From: DATFXM01 sp035315885
GTDB taxonomy: Bacteria > Acidobacteriota > Blastocatellia > UBA7656
Length of the DNA stretch: 63,179 nt
Assembly: GCA_035315885.1 (NCBI GenBank)
Contig: DATFXM010000142.1
Location: forward strand, 1 to 63,179
Direction of reading: 5' to 3'
A model generated the notes under the pieces. That model saw only the letters and a program-made list of their open reading frames with translations, made no database searches and was not told the origin of the DNA. The position numbers were made by a program, and so were the translations under genes. Below, in pieces: positions 7,644-17,063 of the stretch (position 1 is its first letter; each line of letters starts with the position of its first letter).

Positions 7644-8965
7644 TGCACCGCTGTTTGTGGGTCTCATTGGTTCTCTGTGCCGCGCCTCTTGGGCTGGTCA
7701 TTCGCTGGGTCCGCCGCCTTCGTCGCCGGCCACCGCGAATATGGCGGGGAATGAATGGACTGCACTTAATCAAATGGCCTGTGATGGTTGACAGGCGGTC
7801 GGGCTTTCCAAGCCGGTCGTTCATCACGACAACAAAACCCGGACACCTTTTCGAAGATGAGGATTTCGATGTCGTGTGCGACGCGAAAGGGTGGCGGAGA
7901 GATGACTGGCATTGGCGAGGGCTAATTGACCTATTGTTGCGAGGCGACATTCGCGTTGCATTTTTTGATTCGCTGTTCTTTTCGGTTCAATCGTGGAAGA
8001 TCAACGCCTTAACTTTGCGCCTGATACGATTCGTGGGGATCAGGACGATAATGGTCCCACACGGCATGGACATCCTTTACAGGCATCGACGCCTGAGTCG
8101 CTACGACTGGGTGGGACGTGCCCAACAGGATTATCCCGACTGGGACCTGGCTAACCACAGTCATGTAGCAAGGCAGCGCACTCTCTTGTGGTGCCGAAAC
8201 GCTCGGTTGATTGTTGGCGCTAATTCTCCGTGTTTTCCATTTCTTCCGCGCCGTGACGTCAGTTTCCTGTGGTTTCCGGTGGATTGTGAGGCTCTTCGAC
8301 CGATGACACAGTCATCGGGAAACTGGCCTCCGGTTGTGATACACGCGCCCCAGCATCGTTCTATAAAGGGCACCGATCATCTACTGGATGCCCTGGAGCG
8401 AATAAAGTCCTCCGGAATAGCGGTTGAGCTGCGGATGTTGGAACGAGTCGCACGAGCCGAAGCCCTCGTGCGATATGCTGAAGCAGACATCATAGCGGAC
8501 CAGTTCTGTATGGGTGCTTACGGAATGTTCGCGTTGGAAGGTCTTGCGCTCGGCAAAACCGTATTGACTTATCTCGATCAGGAGACTCTGAGCGATCCGG
8601 TATTCGACCTACCAGTTGTCAATGCGAATCCAGACAATCTGGACCGTGTTCTCGCGGTATTGCTGCAGGTCCCAGAATTGCGATCGCGTTTGGGTTCTGC
8701 TGGGCGTGAGGCCGTACAGCGCTACCAGTCGATCGATGCTTTGGCTGAAGTCTGGGAACAGCTATACCGGCACGTGTGGTGGGGAGAAGCGCTTCGACTC
8801 GAGACGACTCGGCACTTTTCTATCGACCGTAAGCCGCGTTCGTTTTCTGAGGATCCGGCACACAGTGACTTTTGGCCTGTTCCAGTCGATGACCTCATGG
8901 ATGAGATCGTGAGTGCCCTCGAGCGAGTTAGAGTTCCAATGCCAACCTCGGTGGCTACCGTCTAG
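7631..8965 (+). CDS. Glycosyltransferase (GT-B-like), second of a tandem pair
   Basis: The 444-residue product is a paralogue of the preceding gene. Shared landmarks are RIWRGMNGLHLIK versus RIWHGTFPMHMIK, IHAPQHRSIKGT, ADIIADQFCMGAYGMFALEG, a VVNANPDNLDRVL block, and the C-terminal RHFSIDRKPRSFSEDPA. The start ATG lies 13 bp inside the upstream gene, and the stop TAG shares a base with the GTG start of the next. The pair looks like an old duplication that has kept both copies, so each may add a different linkage. Confidence 0.82.
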   Translation: MHNLVHRCLWVSLVLCAAPLGLVIRWVRRLRRRPPRIWRGMNGLHLIKWPVMVDRRSGFPSRSFITTTKPGHLFEDEDFDVVCDAKGWRRDDWHWRGLIDLLLRGDIRVAFFDSLFFSVQSWKINALTLRLIRFVGIRTIMVPHGMDILYRHRRLSRYDWVGRAQQDYPDWDLANHSHVARQRTLLWCRNARLIVGANSPCFPFLPRRDVSFLWFPVDCEALRPMTQSSGNWPPVVIHAPQHRSIKGTDHLLDALERIKSSGIAVELRMLERVARAEALVRYAEADIIADQFCMGAYGMFALEGLALGKTVLTYLDQETLSDPVFDLPVVNANPDNLDRVLAVLLQVPELRSRLGSAGREAVQRYQSIDALAEVWEQLYRHVWWGEALRLETTRHFSIDRKPRSFSEDPAHSDFWPVPVDDLMDEIVSALERVRVPMPTSVATV

Positions 8966-10236
8966 TGCGCGGCGACGAAGAACGACATCTATGGATTTGG
9001 TACGCTCCCTACGGCTTGGGCGGCGTTGAGACGTACCTGTTGAACATGGTCCGAGAAACGATTCGAGACGGTTGTCAGGTGTGGGTCGCCGCCACAAAGA
9101 ACGCAGACGGTCCTCTGCGTGAACGCTTTGCTGACACCGGTGCCACGTTGCTTGATTGGAGCGACTTTCACTGGGCGTACATGTCAAGACGGCCGCAGCC
9201 TCCGGTTCGGACTCATATCGCTTCAGATATTGCGAGAATCCGTCCCACTCTCCTGGCGTTGAACGACTGCAATGACTTTTCGATGGGATTCGCCCCACTG
9301 CTTCGCCAAGTGCGCTCTTATTGTACGATCATCGATACGCTCCATATCGACTCCCCAGTCGATCAGTATCTGCAATTCCGCCGGGAATTCGTTGACGTCT
9401 TAGATGGTATCGCAGGAACGAATCAGAACGTTGTTGAGCGATTCCTTGCGCGGTATTCCGAATCCGCAGTGGCGGCGCGGTACATCGCCAACGGCGTCGC
9501 CGTACCACAACGCGAGCGCAAACCATTTGGAGATACACTCCGATTGCTTCTTGTTGGCCGGCTTGCACACGATCAGAAGCGAATCCTTGAGCTGCCGAGG
9601 TTGTTGGCCCTCCTGCGAGATCGCGGGAGGTTGTTCAACATGACGATCGCGGGAGACGGACCGTGCAGACAACAATTGGCTGCGGATATACAACGACGAG
9701 GCCTCGACGATCAGGTAAAACTGGCTGGGTATCTCGAACCTGATGACGTGCTCGAGTTGTACTTTACGCATGACGTCCTGGTGAACCTTTCAACATTTGA
9801 GGGGTTTTCTATGAGCGTACTCGAGGCCTTCGCGGCAGGGTGTGTCCCTGTCTGTACAGACGTTGCGAGTCTCGACCGGACGGTGTTTCAGGATGGCGTC
9901 AATTGTATGCTTTGTCCGGTGGAACACCTTGATCGAATGGTCGACATCTGGAGTGAGCTGACGCCTTCAGTACTTGAGCGACTGAGCGAGCAGGCCCGTG
10001 CTATTGGTCGGCGCTTTACGGCAAATAGGACTTATTCAGAGTACAAAGCGCTAGTGAGAGAGTTGCGGGATCTGCGGCCGCTCGAGCGTTGGCCCCACTC
10101 TGCCCACCTGACTATGGAGCTGGAGTGGGATTTGACAAAGCCAAATCCATGGCTCATTCGTAGCCATCCACTTCGACAGCTAGCGTCCTCGACATGGGTG
10201 CGTCTAAAAAGAAGTTTGAGTGCGGCGCGTAGTTAA
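8965..10236 (+). CDS. Glycosyltransferase, GT4/GT1 (GT-B) family
   Basis: This 423-residue enzyme has the two-domain GT-B plan. The N-terminal WYAPYGLGGVETYLLNMV is the acceptor-side glycine loop. In the C-terminal half LLLVGRLAHDQKRI, IAGDGPCRQQL and STFEGFSMSVLEAFAAGCVPV are the donor-binding signatures, including the E-x7-E motif of retaining GT4 enzymes. It begins with GTG that shares its G with the upstream TAG stop. It acts in the cytoplasm on lipid-linked glycan; donor and acceptor cannot be told. Confidence 0.9.
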   Translation: MRGDEERHLWIWYAPYGLGGVETYLLNMVRETIRDGCQVWVAATKNADGPLRERFADTGATLLDWSDFHWAYMSRRPQPPVRTHIASDIARIRPTLLALNDCNDFSMGFAPLLRQVRSYCTIIDTLHIDSPVDQYLQFRREFVDVLDGIAGTNQNVVERFLARYSESAVAARYIANGVAVPQRERKPFGDTLRLLLVGRLAHDQKRILELPRLLALLRDRGRLFNMTIAGDGPCRQQLAADIQRRGLDDQVKLAGYLEPDDVLELYFTHDVLVNLSTFEGFSMSVLEAFAAGCVPVCTDVASLDRTVFQDGVNCMLCPVEHLDRMVDIWSELTPSVLERLSEQARAIGRRFTANRTYSEYKALVRELRDLRPLERWPHSAHLTMELEWDLTKPNPWLIRSHPLRQLASSTWVRLKRSLSAARS

Positions 10237-10239
10237 ATC

Positions 10240-11289
10240 ATGCGACTAGCCTATCTAATAATGGCGCATCATCAGCCAGAGCATTTGCTCCGGATGGTCA
10301 ACGCTCTGGACTCCAGAGGTGCGTCCTTCTATGTCCACGTCGATAAGAAAGTGGATGCTGCGCCCTTCCACGCTCTGATTGGGTCCAGGAAAAACGTACT
10401 GCTGTTGCATGATAGGGTGTCGACAAATTGGATGGGCTTCTCGCTGGTAAAGGCGACGCTTCGATTACTCAGGGAAGCGGTTTCAAGAGGCTTTGATTAC
10501 TGCGTTCTGTTGAGCGGTTCAGATTATCCAATCAAATCGAACGATTACTTATTCTCTTTCTTTTCGAGAGCTGAGAAGGAGTATCTCACTTTTTGGAGGC
10601 TTGAAGATCGGCCGAGCTGGCGACACAAAGTAGAGTACTTCTACTTTGTTGACGCAATACCGATTCGTCCCTGGAGTACGAACTCTGATCCGGTATTCTG
10701 GAGGCGATATTTTTGGGGACGCTTTTTTAAGTACCAACCTCTCATGCCAAAGCGCACCTTTCTGGAGGGGATGGTTCCTTACGGAGGTCCCGATTGGTGG
10801 AGCCTCTCGTATGACTGCGCATCGTATATCTTAAGGTTCTTAAATGATAACCCTCAATTCGTAAGATTCTATAAGTACACCAACAGTCCAGGCGAAATGT
10901 TCTTTCAAACGATAGTTTTGAACTCAACTTGGGCAACACGCGTCGAGAATTACGAGAACTATGAAAAGTGGAGCGCAGAGCGGGACAGGAGACAGGTTCA
11001 TGCGGACACCGAGATGCTGCCGGAAGAAGCATTCAACTATCGATACGTTGATTGGAGCGGCAACATTACTGGATGTCGCGAGACCCCCGCGATACTTGAT
11101 GACCGCGATTGGTTGGCGTTGAAGAACTCTAATTGCCATTTCGCTCGTAAGTTCGATCAGCAGCATTCGGCAGCACTACTGGACCGGATTGATTATGAGA
11201 TCCTCGGGTTGACTGCACTGCAAACAACGAACATCGGAGAGCAACGACCCACTGTCGTGCCGACTGAGGTACTTCAAACTGCAGGATGA
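10240..11289 (+). CDS. GT14-like beta-N-acetylglucosaminyl- or xylosyltransferase (core-2/I-branching family)
   Basis: The 349-residue protein matches the Branch family (GT14), known mostly from eukaryotic core-2/I-branching enzymes and from bacterial polysaccharide loci. Seen in the sequence are LAYLIMAHHQPEHL at the N-terminus, FYVHVDKKVD, VLLSGSDYPIKS near residue 90 and the PYGGPDWWSLSYDCASYIL block near 180. It starts 3 bp after the previous stop. It is probably an inverting transferase that adds a branch sugar. Bacterial members are uncommon compared with GT2 and GT4. Confidence 0.85.
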   Translation: MRLAYLIMAHHQPEHLLRMVNALDSRGASFYVHVDKKVDAAPFHALIGSRKNVLLLHDRVSTNWMGFSLVKATLRLLREAVSRGFDYCVLLSGSDYPIKSNDYLFSFFSRAEKEYLTFWRLEDRPSWRHKVEYFYFVDAIPIRPWSTNSDPVFWRRYFWGRFFKYQPLMPKRTFLEGMVPYGGPDWWSLSYDCASYILRFLNDNPQFVRFYKYTNSPGEMFFQTIVLNSTWATRVENYENYEKWSAERDRRQVHADTEMLPEEAFNYRYVDWSGNITGCRETPAILDDRDWLALKNSNCHFARKFDQQHSAALLDRIDYEILGLTALQTTNIGEQRPTVVPTEVLQTAG

Positions 11290-11343
11290 GCGCTGATCCA
11301 ATATTCGAACGTTAGATCGGGACTCTTTCAAAACCATCGTTAC

Positions 11344-12450
11344 ATGTACATTCGAAATCTCGCCTCAGTGCTCCTGAAGGACTATGGCCGATATAGCCGC
11401 GCGCTTTTGCGGTCGGATCAATCCTATTTAGCACTCACAAATCGACAGGAGAAACTTGAGCCAGCACCCGATGGTAGCGGCTATCTCTGCAAGTGGCGCT
11501 GGACTTCCGATCTGCACGCTCCAAAGTTCATGCCCGCGCTTGGTTCTCGTTTGATGAAGCGGTGCCTCGAGGATCACCCGATTCTCCTCGCTGACACCCC
11601 TGCCAATACCTCGACTCCTTCCGATATCAGTTTTGTGATTGGTCACCGGGGGATGGAAAGGCTTCCTCACCTTCTCGCCACCCTGAGAAGCATAGCTGCA
11701 CAATCGAGTGTGTCCCTCGATTGTGTGGTGATTGAACAGGATGTTGAATCGAGAATCGCTTCAATGCTACCTGCGTGGGTTCGACACGTCCACACGCCTC
11801 CTCCTTCGATAGAGATGCCATACTGTCGGTCTTGGGCCTTTAATATTGGAGTAAAACATTGTCGCAGTGATGTAATTGTTCTGCACGACAACGATATGTT
11901 GGTACCAATCGATTACGCTGCGAGCATACTGTCGCGAGTAAGACAGGGATGCGAGCTTATCAATCTCAAACGATTTATTTTCTATCTCAACAAACATCAC
12001 ACGACAGCCGTGCTACGTGGCAATTCCGATCTGCTCGACAATTATCCGCTAGCGATCGTCCAGAACCTGGAAGCCGGTGGAAGCGTGGCAGTGACGCGCG
12101 CAGGATTCGAGAGAATCTGCGGTATGGATGAGTCGTTTATTGGTTGGGGCGGTGAAGACAACGAGTTCTGGGAACGCGGACAGACTCTTTGCGTTTGGCC
12201 CTACGGTAATCTTCCGATACTTCACCTCTGGCATGCACCTCAACCCGAAAAGCATCAACTTGGCAGCGCAGGCCACGCCCGATTACAGCATTTAACCAAC
12301 GTTTCAGTTGGGCAGCGAATCAGTCATCTACGAACTGAAGTGAGAGGGGCGATGAGCGGGCCATTTGGATGGAAGCCGGTCGACTGCGTTGAATCGCAGT
12401 TCACGTCGGCTCAGCTAGCGGGGGTCAGCGGCTACGAAGCCAACACTTAA
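11344..12450 (+). CDS. GT2-fold glycosyltransferase with GT7-type C-terminal motif
   Basis: The 368-residue protein has a GT-A core starting at DISFVIGHRGMERLPHLLATL, a metal-binding DxD in LHDNDMLVP and a GWGGEDNEFWERG block. The last resembles the conserved acceptor/donor motif of galactosyltransferase families (Glyco_transf_7C, GT27). An N-terminal stretch of about 90 residues precedes the fold and is not recognised. A 54-bp gap separates it from the GT14 gene, and the asparagine synthetase gene starts 4 bp after it. Confidence 0.83.
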   Translation: MYIRNLASVLLKDYGRYSRALLRSDQSYLALTNRQEKLEPAPDGSGYLCKWRWTSDLHAPKFMPALGSRLMKRCLEDHPILLADTPANTSTPSDISFVIGHRGMERLPHLLATLRSIAAQSSVSLDCVVIEQDVESRIASMLPAWVRHVHTPPPSIEMPYCRSWAFNIGVKHCRSDVIVLHDNDMLVPIDYAASILSRVRQGCELINLKRFIFYLNKHHTTAVLRGNSDLLDNYPLAIVQNLEAGGSVAVTRAGFERICGMDESFIGWGGEDNEFWERGQTLCVWPYGNLPILHLWHAPQPEKHQLGSAGHARLQHLTNVSVGQRISHLRTEVRGAMSGPFGWKPVDCVESQFTSAQLAGVSGYEANT

Positions 12451-12454
12451 CTCT

Positions 12455-14224
12455 ATGTGCGGAATCTGTGGATGGTTCCTTAAACCAACGAACTCGCGCG
12501 ACGATGGCCACCTGATTGCGATGGCTGATGCAATCCAGCATCGAGGGCCCGATGATCGAGGCTATTTCCACGATCATCGACAGGGCGTAGCCTTCGCTCA
12601 CAATCGCCTGAGCATCATTGACCTTTCGTCGGCGGGCCATCAACCGATGTCCAGCGAAGACGGAAGCGTAGTCGTCAGCTATAACGGCGAGCTCTACAAC
12701 TATCAGCAACTGAGGAAAGAGCTGCAGGCGCTCGGACACAAGTTCATTTCCCGTTCGGACACCGAGGTCATCCTGCGCAGCTTCATCCAATGGGGGCCCG
12801 GGTCTGTAGAACGGTTCTGCGGTATGTTCGCGCTTGCGGTCTGGTCAGCAAATGACCGCTATCTCTTTCTTGCTCGCGATCCGCTCGGAATGAAGCCCCT
12901 GTACTACTCGGCGCTACCGGGCGATCAAGGCCTCGTATTCGCGTCCGAGATCAAGGCCTTTTTGGCGCTGCCGGACTTCAAAGTTCAAATCAACACCAAA
13001 GCGGTGAAGCAGTTTCTGGAGTTCGGCTACACGTTCGACGAGCGGGTCACGTCGCTTGAAGGAGTGCAGAAGCTTCCGCCCGGACATTCGATGCTGGTTA
13101 TCGATGGCGTTCCCACTCAACCGGTTCCTTTCTTCAAGCCGCCCACGCCAATTGTTTCTCACGATTCTGATCTTGAGCAGGATCTCTACACCATGCTGTC
13201 GGAAGTAGTCGCGCAACATCTAATCGCAGATGTACCGGTCGGGTTATTGCTCTCAGGCGGGCTCGACTCGAGCGTGGTTGCCGCAATAGCAGCGCGCCAC
13301 GCTCGCATCACAACGATCAGCATGGGCTTTGCGGATTCAGAAGTAGATGAGCGCCCTTACGCGAGGCTCGTAGCGGAGCACATTGGCTCGGAGCATCGAG
13401 AGGTTACGATTCAGCCGCACGAGGTGAGTGAGGGGCTCGAAGAAGTAGCGTGGTACTTCGATGACTTGTTCGGTGATTGGGGCACCGTGTCTACGCGATT
13501 GCTCTACAGAAAGTGCAGAGAACTGGGTATCAAGGTTGTTCTGGTTGGAGAAGGCTCCGACGAGTTGTTTGGCGGATACCCCGTTTTCGAGACCGCGCTA
13601 AGGTTGCAAGGTCCGATGATTTGGCGATTGTTTCAAATCTATCGCGCTTATGCCGGCAGGCGATATGGAACTCAGTTTGGTGCGTTCGTTTCGCTTATGA
13701 AGCGCTACCTGCGCGAGGCGGACGGAGATCTGTTCCAGGCAGTTCGGTTGTTCGAGTCTCGAAGTCAGTTGCCCAACAACTATGTGATGAAAGTGGACAA
13801 GGCCAGCATGTCGGTCAGCACCGAAGCGCGTGCGCCGTTCCTTGACCGACGCGTCGCCGAACTGGCTTACCGACTGCCTGCGGTTCAACTGCTGGCTGAC
13901 GGTACTAACAAGCGAATCCTGCGCTCGATGGCGGAGAGGTTCGAACTGCTGCCCCGTGAAATTTTCGACAGGCCGAAGTTCGGCGCTTCGATCGCGGCCT
14001 CGTGGATGGACCGTTCTGAACACTTTCGCGAATACGCCAGCCGAGTCATTCTCGATCGAGACGGTTGGGTTGATGAACTGGGTCTGCGGGATGCGATGAC
14101 TGATTTCTTCAGCGGCAGGCGCAAGGGTTACAGGTTTCCTCGAGCTATAAGTATTTTCAGCAATGTTGCATGGCGGCTGTTATTGCTGAATCTGTGGTCC
14201 CGACGAATGATGGCAGCCCGATAG
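12455..14224 (+). CDS. asnB: Asparagine synthase-type glutamine amidotransferase (AsnB family)
   Basis: This 589-residue enzyme transfers ammonia from glutamine to an ATP-activated carboxylate. It starts MCGICGW, so after Met removal Cys2 is the N-terminal nucleophile of the class II glutaminase domain (about 1-200, with RLSIIDLS and YNGELYNY). The synthetase domain carries the PP-loop SGGLDSS near residues 266-272 and EGSDELFGGY. Copies of this family inside polysaccharide loci often amidate uronic acids (WbpS-like) rather than make free asparagine. The neighbouring amino-uronate genes support that reading, but it is an inference. Confidence 0.92.
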   Translation: MCGICGWFLKPTNSRDDGHLIAMADAIQHRGPDDRGYFHDHRQGVAFAHNRLSIIDLSSAGHQPMSSEDGSVVVSYNGELYNYQQLRKELQALGHKFISRSDTEVILRSFIQWGPGSVERFCGMFALAVWSANDRYLFLARDPLGMKPLYYSALPGDQGLVFASEIKAFLALPDFKVQINTKAVKQFLEFGYTFDERVTSLEGVQKLPPGHSMLVIDGVPTQPVPFFKPPTPIVSHDSDLEQDLYTMLSEVVAQHLIADVPVGLLLSGGLDSSVVAAIAARHARITTISMGFADSEVDERPYARLVAEHIGSEHREVTIQPHEVSEGLEEVAWYFDDLFGDWGTVSTRLLYRKCRELGIKVVLVGEGSDELFGGYPVFETALRLQGPMIWRLFQIYRAYAGRRYGTQFGAFVSLMKRYLREADGDLFQAVRLFESRSQLPNNYVMKVDKASMSVSTEARAPFLDRRVAELAYRLPAVQLLADGTNKRILRSMAERFELLPREIFDRPKFGASIAASWMDRSEHFREYASRVILDRDGWVDELGLRDAMTDFFSGRRKGYRFPRAISIFSNVAWRLLLLNLWSRRMMAAR

Positions 14225-14251
14225 ACGTGCCGACGCAAAGACGCAATAACC

Positions 14252-15223
14252 GTGATTGACGGATTAGTTTCTACAATCATTCCCGTTCACAATCGTCCCG
14301 AGTTAGTCGTAGAGGCGGTGCAGAGTGTTCTACATCAAACCTACCGACCGATTGAAATCATTATCGTAGACGATGGGTCAACGGATGAGACACCGAAGGT
14401 GCTTGAACGACTCGCGGCGGGATCGCCTGCCGCAATCAAGGTTGTTCGTCAGGAAAATGGTGGTCCTGGCTTAGCGCGGGAGACTGGCCGCCGGCAGGCG
14501 AGCGGGGAATTCGTCCAATATCTCGACAGCGATGACGTCTTACTGCCAAAGAAATTTGAGCTTCAAGTTGCGGGCTTGATGTCGAATCCTCAGTGCGGCG
14601 TCTCTTACGGAAAAACCAGGCTGGTAAAGAACGGTATTGAGCATCTGTCCGATGTCCCGTGGAAGCGCACTGGAGAGGTCATTGCCACGATGTTCCCTTC
14701 ATTTCTTGAATCCCGATGGTGGGGCACGTCGACTCCTCTTTACAGGAGAGGAATCTTGGACGAAGCGGGTCCCTGGTCTACGCTCTGGAATGAGGAGGAC
14801 TGGGAGTACGATTGTCGAATCGCGGCGCTTGGAACTGCGCTTTATAACGTATCTGAATTTGTTTCGGAAGAACGCGATCATCCGGGGCAGAGACTCAGCA
14901 AGGATGGCAACTCCGACAGGCCCAAGCTGCAGCAGCGTGCTGCCGCACACCGGCTCATTCTCCGAACTGCCTTGTCCGCCGGACTAGATGAGTCGGTTGC
15001 AGAAATGCAGCACTTCGCTCGGGAGCTGTTTCTCCTGTCCCGCCAATGCGGAGCGTTGGGCCTTGAAGACGAATCCGAGGAATTATTCGATCTTGCGCGA
15101 CAAGCCTCCGGCCAGCGCAGGGCCCAGGGGCTGGATTTCAAGTTCTATCGCTGGTTGGCTTCAATTGTTGGCTGGTCTTCTGTCGGAAAACTGGCTTGCT
15201 ACTCGGACGTGTTTCGAAAATGA
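14252..15223 (+). CDS. GT2 family glycosyltransferase
   Basis: The 323-residue protein begins with GTG and opens with the GT-A nucleotide-binding strand STIIPVHNRPELVVEAVQSV. IIIVDDGSTDETP and the DxD-like YLDSDDVLLPKK near residue 90 bind the sugar nucleotide and metal. WWGTSTPLYRR and WNEEDWEYDCRIA match the acceptor-side motif with the ED dyad. About 90 C-terminal residues are helical and unassigned. Its end overlaps the next gene by 4 bp (ATGA). Confidence 0.9.
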   Translation: MIDGLVSTIIPVHNRPELVVEAVQSVLHQTYRPIEIIIVDDGSTDETPKVLERLAAGSPAAIKVVRQENGGPGLARETGRRQASGEFVQYLDSDDVLLPKKFELQVAGLMSNPQCGVSYGKTRLVKNGIEHLSDVPWKRTGEVIATMFPSFLESRWWGTSTPLYRRGILDEAGPWSTLWNEEDWEYDCRIAALGTALYNVSEFVSEERDHPGQRLSKDGNSDRPKLQQRAAAHRLILRTALSAGLDESVAEMQHFARELFLLSRQCGALGLEDESEELFDLARQASGQRRAQGLDFKFYRWLASIVGWSSVGKLACYSDVFRK

Positions 15224-16164
15224 ATGCCGGGCCTGTTTTATCAGTCGTGATGAGTGTCTATAACGGCTCATCACAACTAGCCAGGACAATCGAGAGCGTG
15301 CTGGCGCAAGACGGCGTAGAGTTTGAATTCGTCATCGTGGACGATGGGTCCACCGATGAAACTCCACAAATCCTCGACGACTACGCCCGACGCGATAATA
15401 GAATTCGTCTGATTCGTCAGCAGAACGAAGGGCTCACCAAGGCTCTAATCAGGGGTTGCGCGGCGGCCAAGGGGACATTCATTGCAAGGCAGGATGCCGG
15501 CGACATCTCATTACCAGGACGACTAGAGAAACAATTGTCGTTTTTCAAGGAGGCGAGTGGGGTGTCGCTTGTCTCTTGTGGAACAAGATTCGTCGGACCG
15601 CAAACCGAGCTTCTTTATGAGGTGAGTCAAGACCCGAGCGATGCAACACAGCGCATATTAACCCTCGACGCCAGCGAAATCCGCGGACCTTCCAGTCACC
15701 CAAGCACAATGTTTTTGAAGGCCTCGTACGAGGCTGTTGGCGGATATCGTTCTGCATTCTATTTTGGACAGGACTTGGATCTGTGGGTCAGGTTGGCTGA
15801 AGTCGGGACGCACGCCGTCATCAACGAAGTGTTGTACGAAGCTGCGATCAACGTTCAGTCCATCAGCGGGCTGTACAGAAGGGAACAGATGGCGCTCAAG
15901 AAGATAATCGTTGAGAGCGCCAGACTGAGACGCAACGGAAAGGATGACGGACTCGTCTTAAAGCGAGCGGAGTTGCTCAAGACGAACAGCAAGAGACCGC
16001 GTAGTCGACGTCAACGCGCTCGAGCGCTGTACTTCATCGGCAGTTGTTTGAGCCGAAGGGGGAATCCCGGAGCCTTCCAGTACTTTCGCCAGGCAGCAAA
16101 GACCTGCCCCCTCCACCTTAAATCGGTCTTGAAGTTGATGTATGGGGGCCTCACTCGTCAGTGA
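15220..16164 (+). CDS. GT2 family glycosyltransferase
   Basis: The start is placed at ATG 15220, which overlaps the upstream TGA as ATGA; an earlier TTG at 15196 would add eight residues without purpose. The roughly 314-residue protein has LSVVMSVYNGSSQLARTIESVL, FVIVDDGSTDETPQILDDYA and an atypical RQDAGDISLP at the usual DxD place, where many family members read RMDADDIS. YFGQDLDLWVRLAE is the ED/QD acceptor motif. Its stop overlaps the next gene's GTG start. Confidence 0.88.
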   Translation: MNAGPVLSVVMSVYNGSSQLARTIESVLAQDGVEFEFVIVDDGSTDETPQILDDYARRDNRIRLIRQQNEGLTKALIRGCAAAKGTFIARQDAGDISLPGRLEKQLSFFKEASGVSLVSCGTRFVGPQTELLYEVSQDPSDATQRILTLDASEIRGPSSHPSTMFLKASYEAVGGYRSAFYFGQDLDLWVRLAEVGTHAVINEVLYEAAINVQSISGLYRREQMALKKIIVESARLRRNGKDDGLVLKRAELLKTNSKRPRSRRQRARALYFIGSCLSRRGNPGAFQYFRQAAKTCPLHLKSVLKLMYGGLTRQ

Positions 16165-17063
16165 TCTTGAATAGATCTGTATCAGTCGTCATACCGACTT
16201 ACAAACGTGAAGAAGTCCTCTTGACCACAATACAAGAGGTCTTGCAACTGGCGCCGCCACCGCACGAAATCATCGTTGTGGATCAGACGCCTTTGCACGA
16301 TCCGGCAACCGGGCGCGCTTTGGAGTACCTTTCAGCAGAGGGCAAGATTTGCTGGATCAGACTTCTGCAACCCTCGATAACTCACGCAATGAATGTAGGT
16401 CTTATGAAAGCGCACGGTGATGCGGTGCTTTTCCTCGATGACGACATCTTGCCGAGTCCCGGTTTGATAGCGAGCCATGCGAGAGCCCACTCGGATGCAA
16501 ACATCGTGGCAGGTCAGGTTCTGCAGCCTGGCGAAGACGCGCTGCCGACAGAGAACGAGCTCGAGCCGCCCAGTTCATCAGCATTCTCATTTCGATCGAG
16601 CCGGCGGCAATACGTCTCAGAATTCATGGGCGGCAACTTTTCGATTAAACGCGACGTAGCTCTCCAACTCGGAGGCTTTGACGAGAACTTTGTGAGCGTT
16701 GCCTACAGATTCGAGGCGGAGTTTGCAGCGCGCGCTTTGGCCGCCGGAGAGCGTATTCTTTTCGAACCGCACGCCGGCATACATCATTTGAAAGCGAAAA
16801 ACGGGGGCACTCGCTCATTTGGCGAGCACCTGACTACGATCAGGCCAACCCATTCGGTCGGCGCCTACTACTATTTGTTTCGCGCGACTGCGGTCCGAAA
16901 TCGCTTGTACAAGTTTGTTGCGCGCCCGCTTCGCGCAATTCGAACCCGACACCATCTCTCGCGGCCGTGGTGGATTCCCGCGACTCTCATCGCTGAACTG
17001 CTGGGGTTCTTCTGGGCGGCAGCGCTAGCAATTCGTGGCCCGAGGTTGATTCAACGACAATGA
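16161..17063 (+). CDS. GT2 family glycosyltransferase with C-terminal hydrophobic segment
   Basis: This 300-residue enzyme starts with GTG inside the upstream stop (GTGA). VSVVIPTYKREEVLLTTIQEVL forms the nucleotide fold, VLFLDDDILPSP carries the DxD and FMGGNFSIKRDVALQLGGFDE the acceptor loop. Instead of the usual ED dyad there is FEAEFAARAL near residue 190. The C-terminus WWIPATLIAELLGFFWAAALAIRG is a likely membrane-associating helix. It lies directly before the polymerase-like gene, which starts inside its stop codon. Confidence 0.88.
   Translation: MILNRSVSVVIPTYKREEVLLTTIQEVLQLAPPPHEIIVVDQTPLHDPATGRALEYLSAEGKICWIRLLQPSITHAMNVGLMKAHGDAVLFLDDDILPSPGLIASHARAHSDANIVAGQVLQPGEDALPTENELEPPSSSAFSFRSSRRQYVSEFMGGNFSIKRDVALQLGGFDENFVSVAYRFEAEFAARALAAGERILFEPHAGIHHLKAKNGGTRSFGEHLTTIRPTHSVGAYYYLFRATAVRNRLYKFVARPLRAIRTRHHLSRPWWIPATLIAELLGFFWAAALAIRGPRLIQRQ

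Noticed and set aside
15196..15219. TTG start for the second GT2 gene
   Set aside because: ATG 15220 overlaps the upstream stop in the manner used across the operon and begins directly before the conserved first strand.
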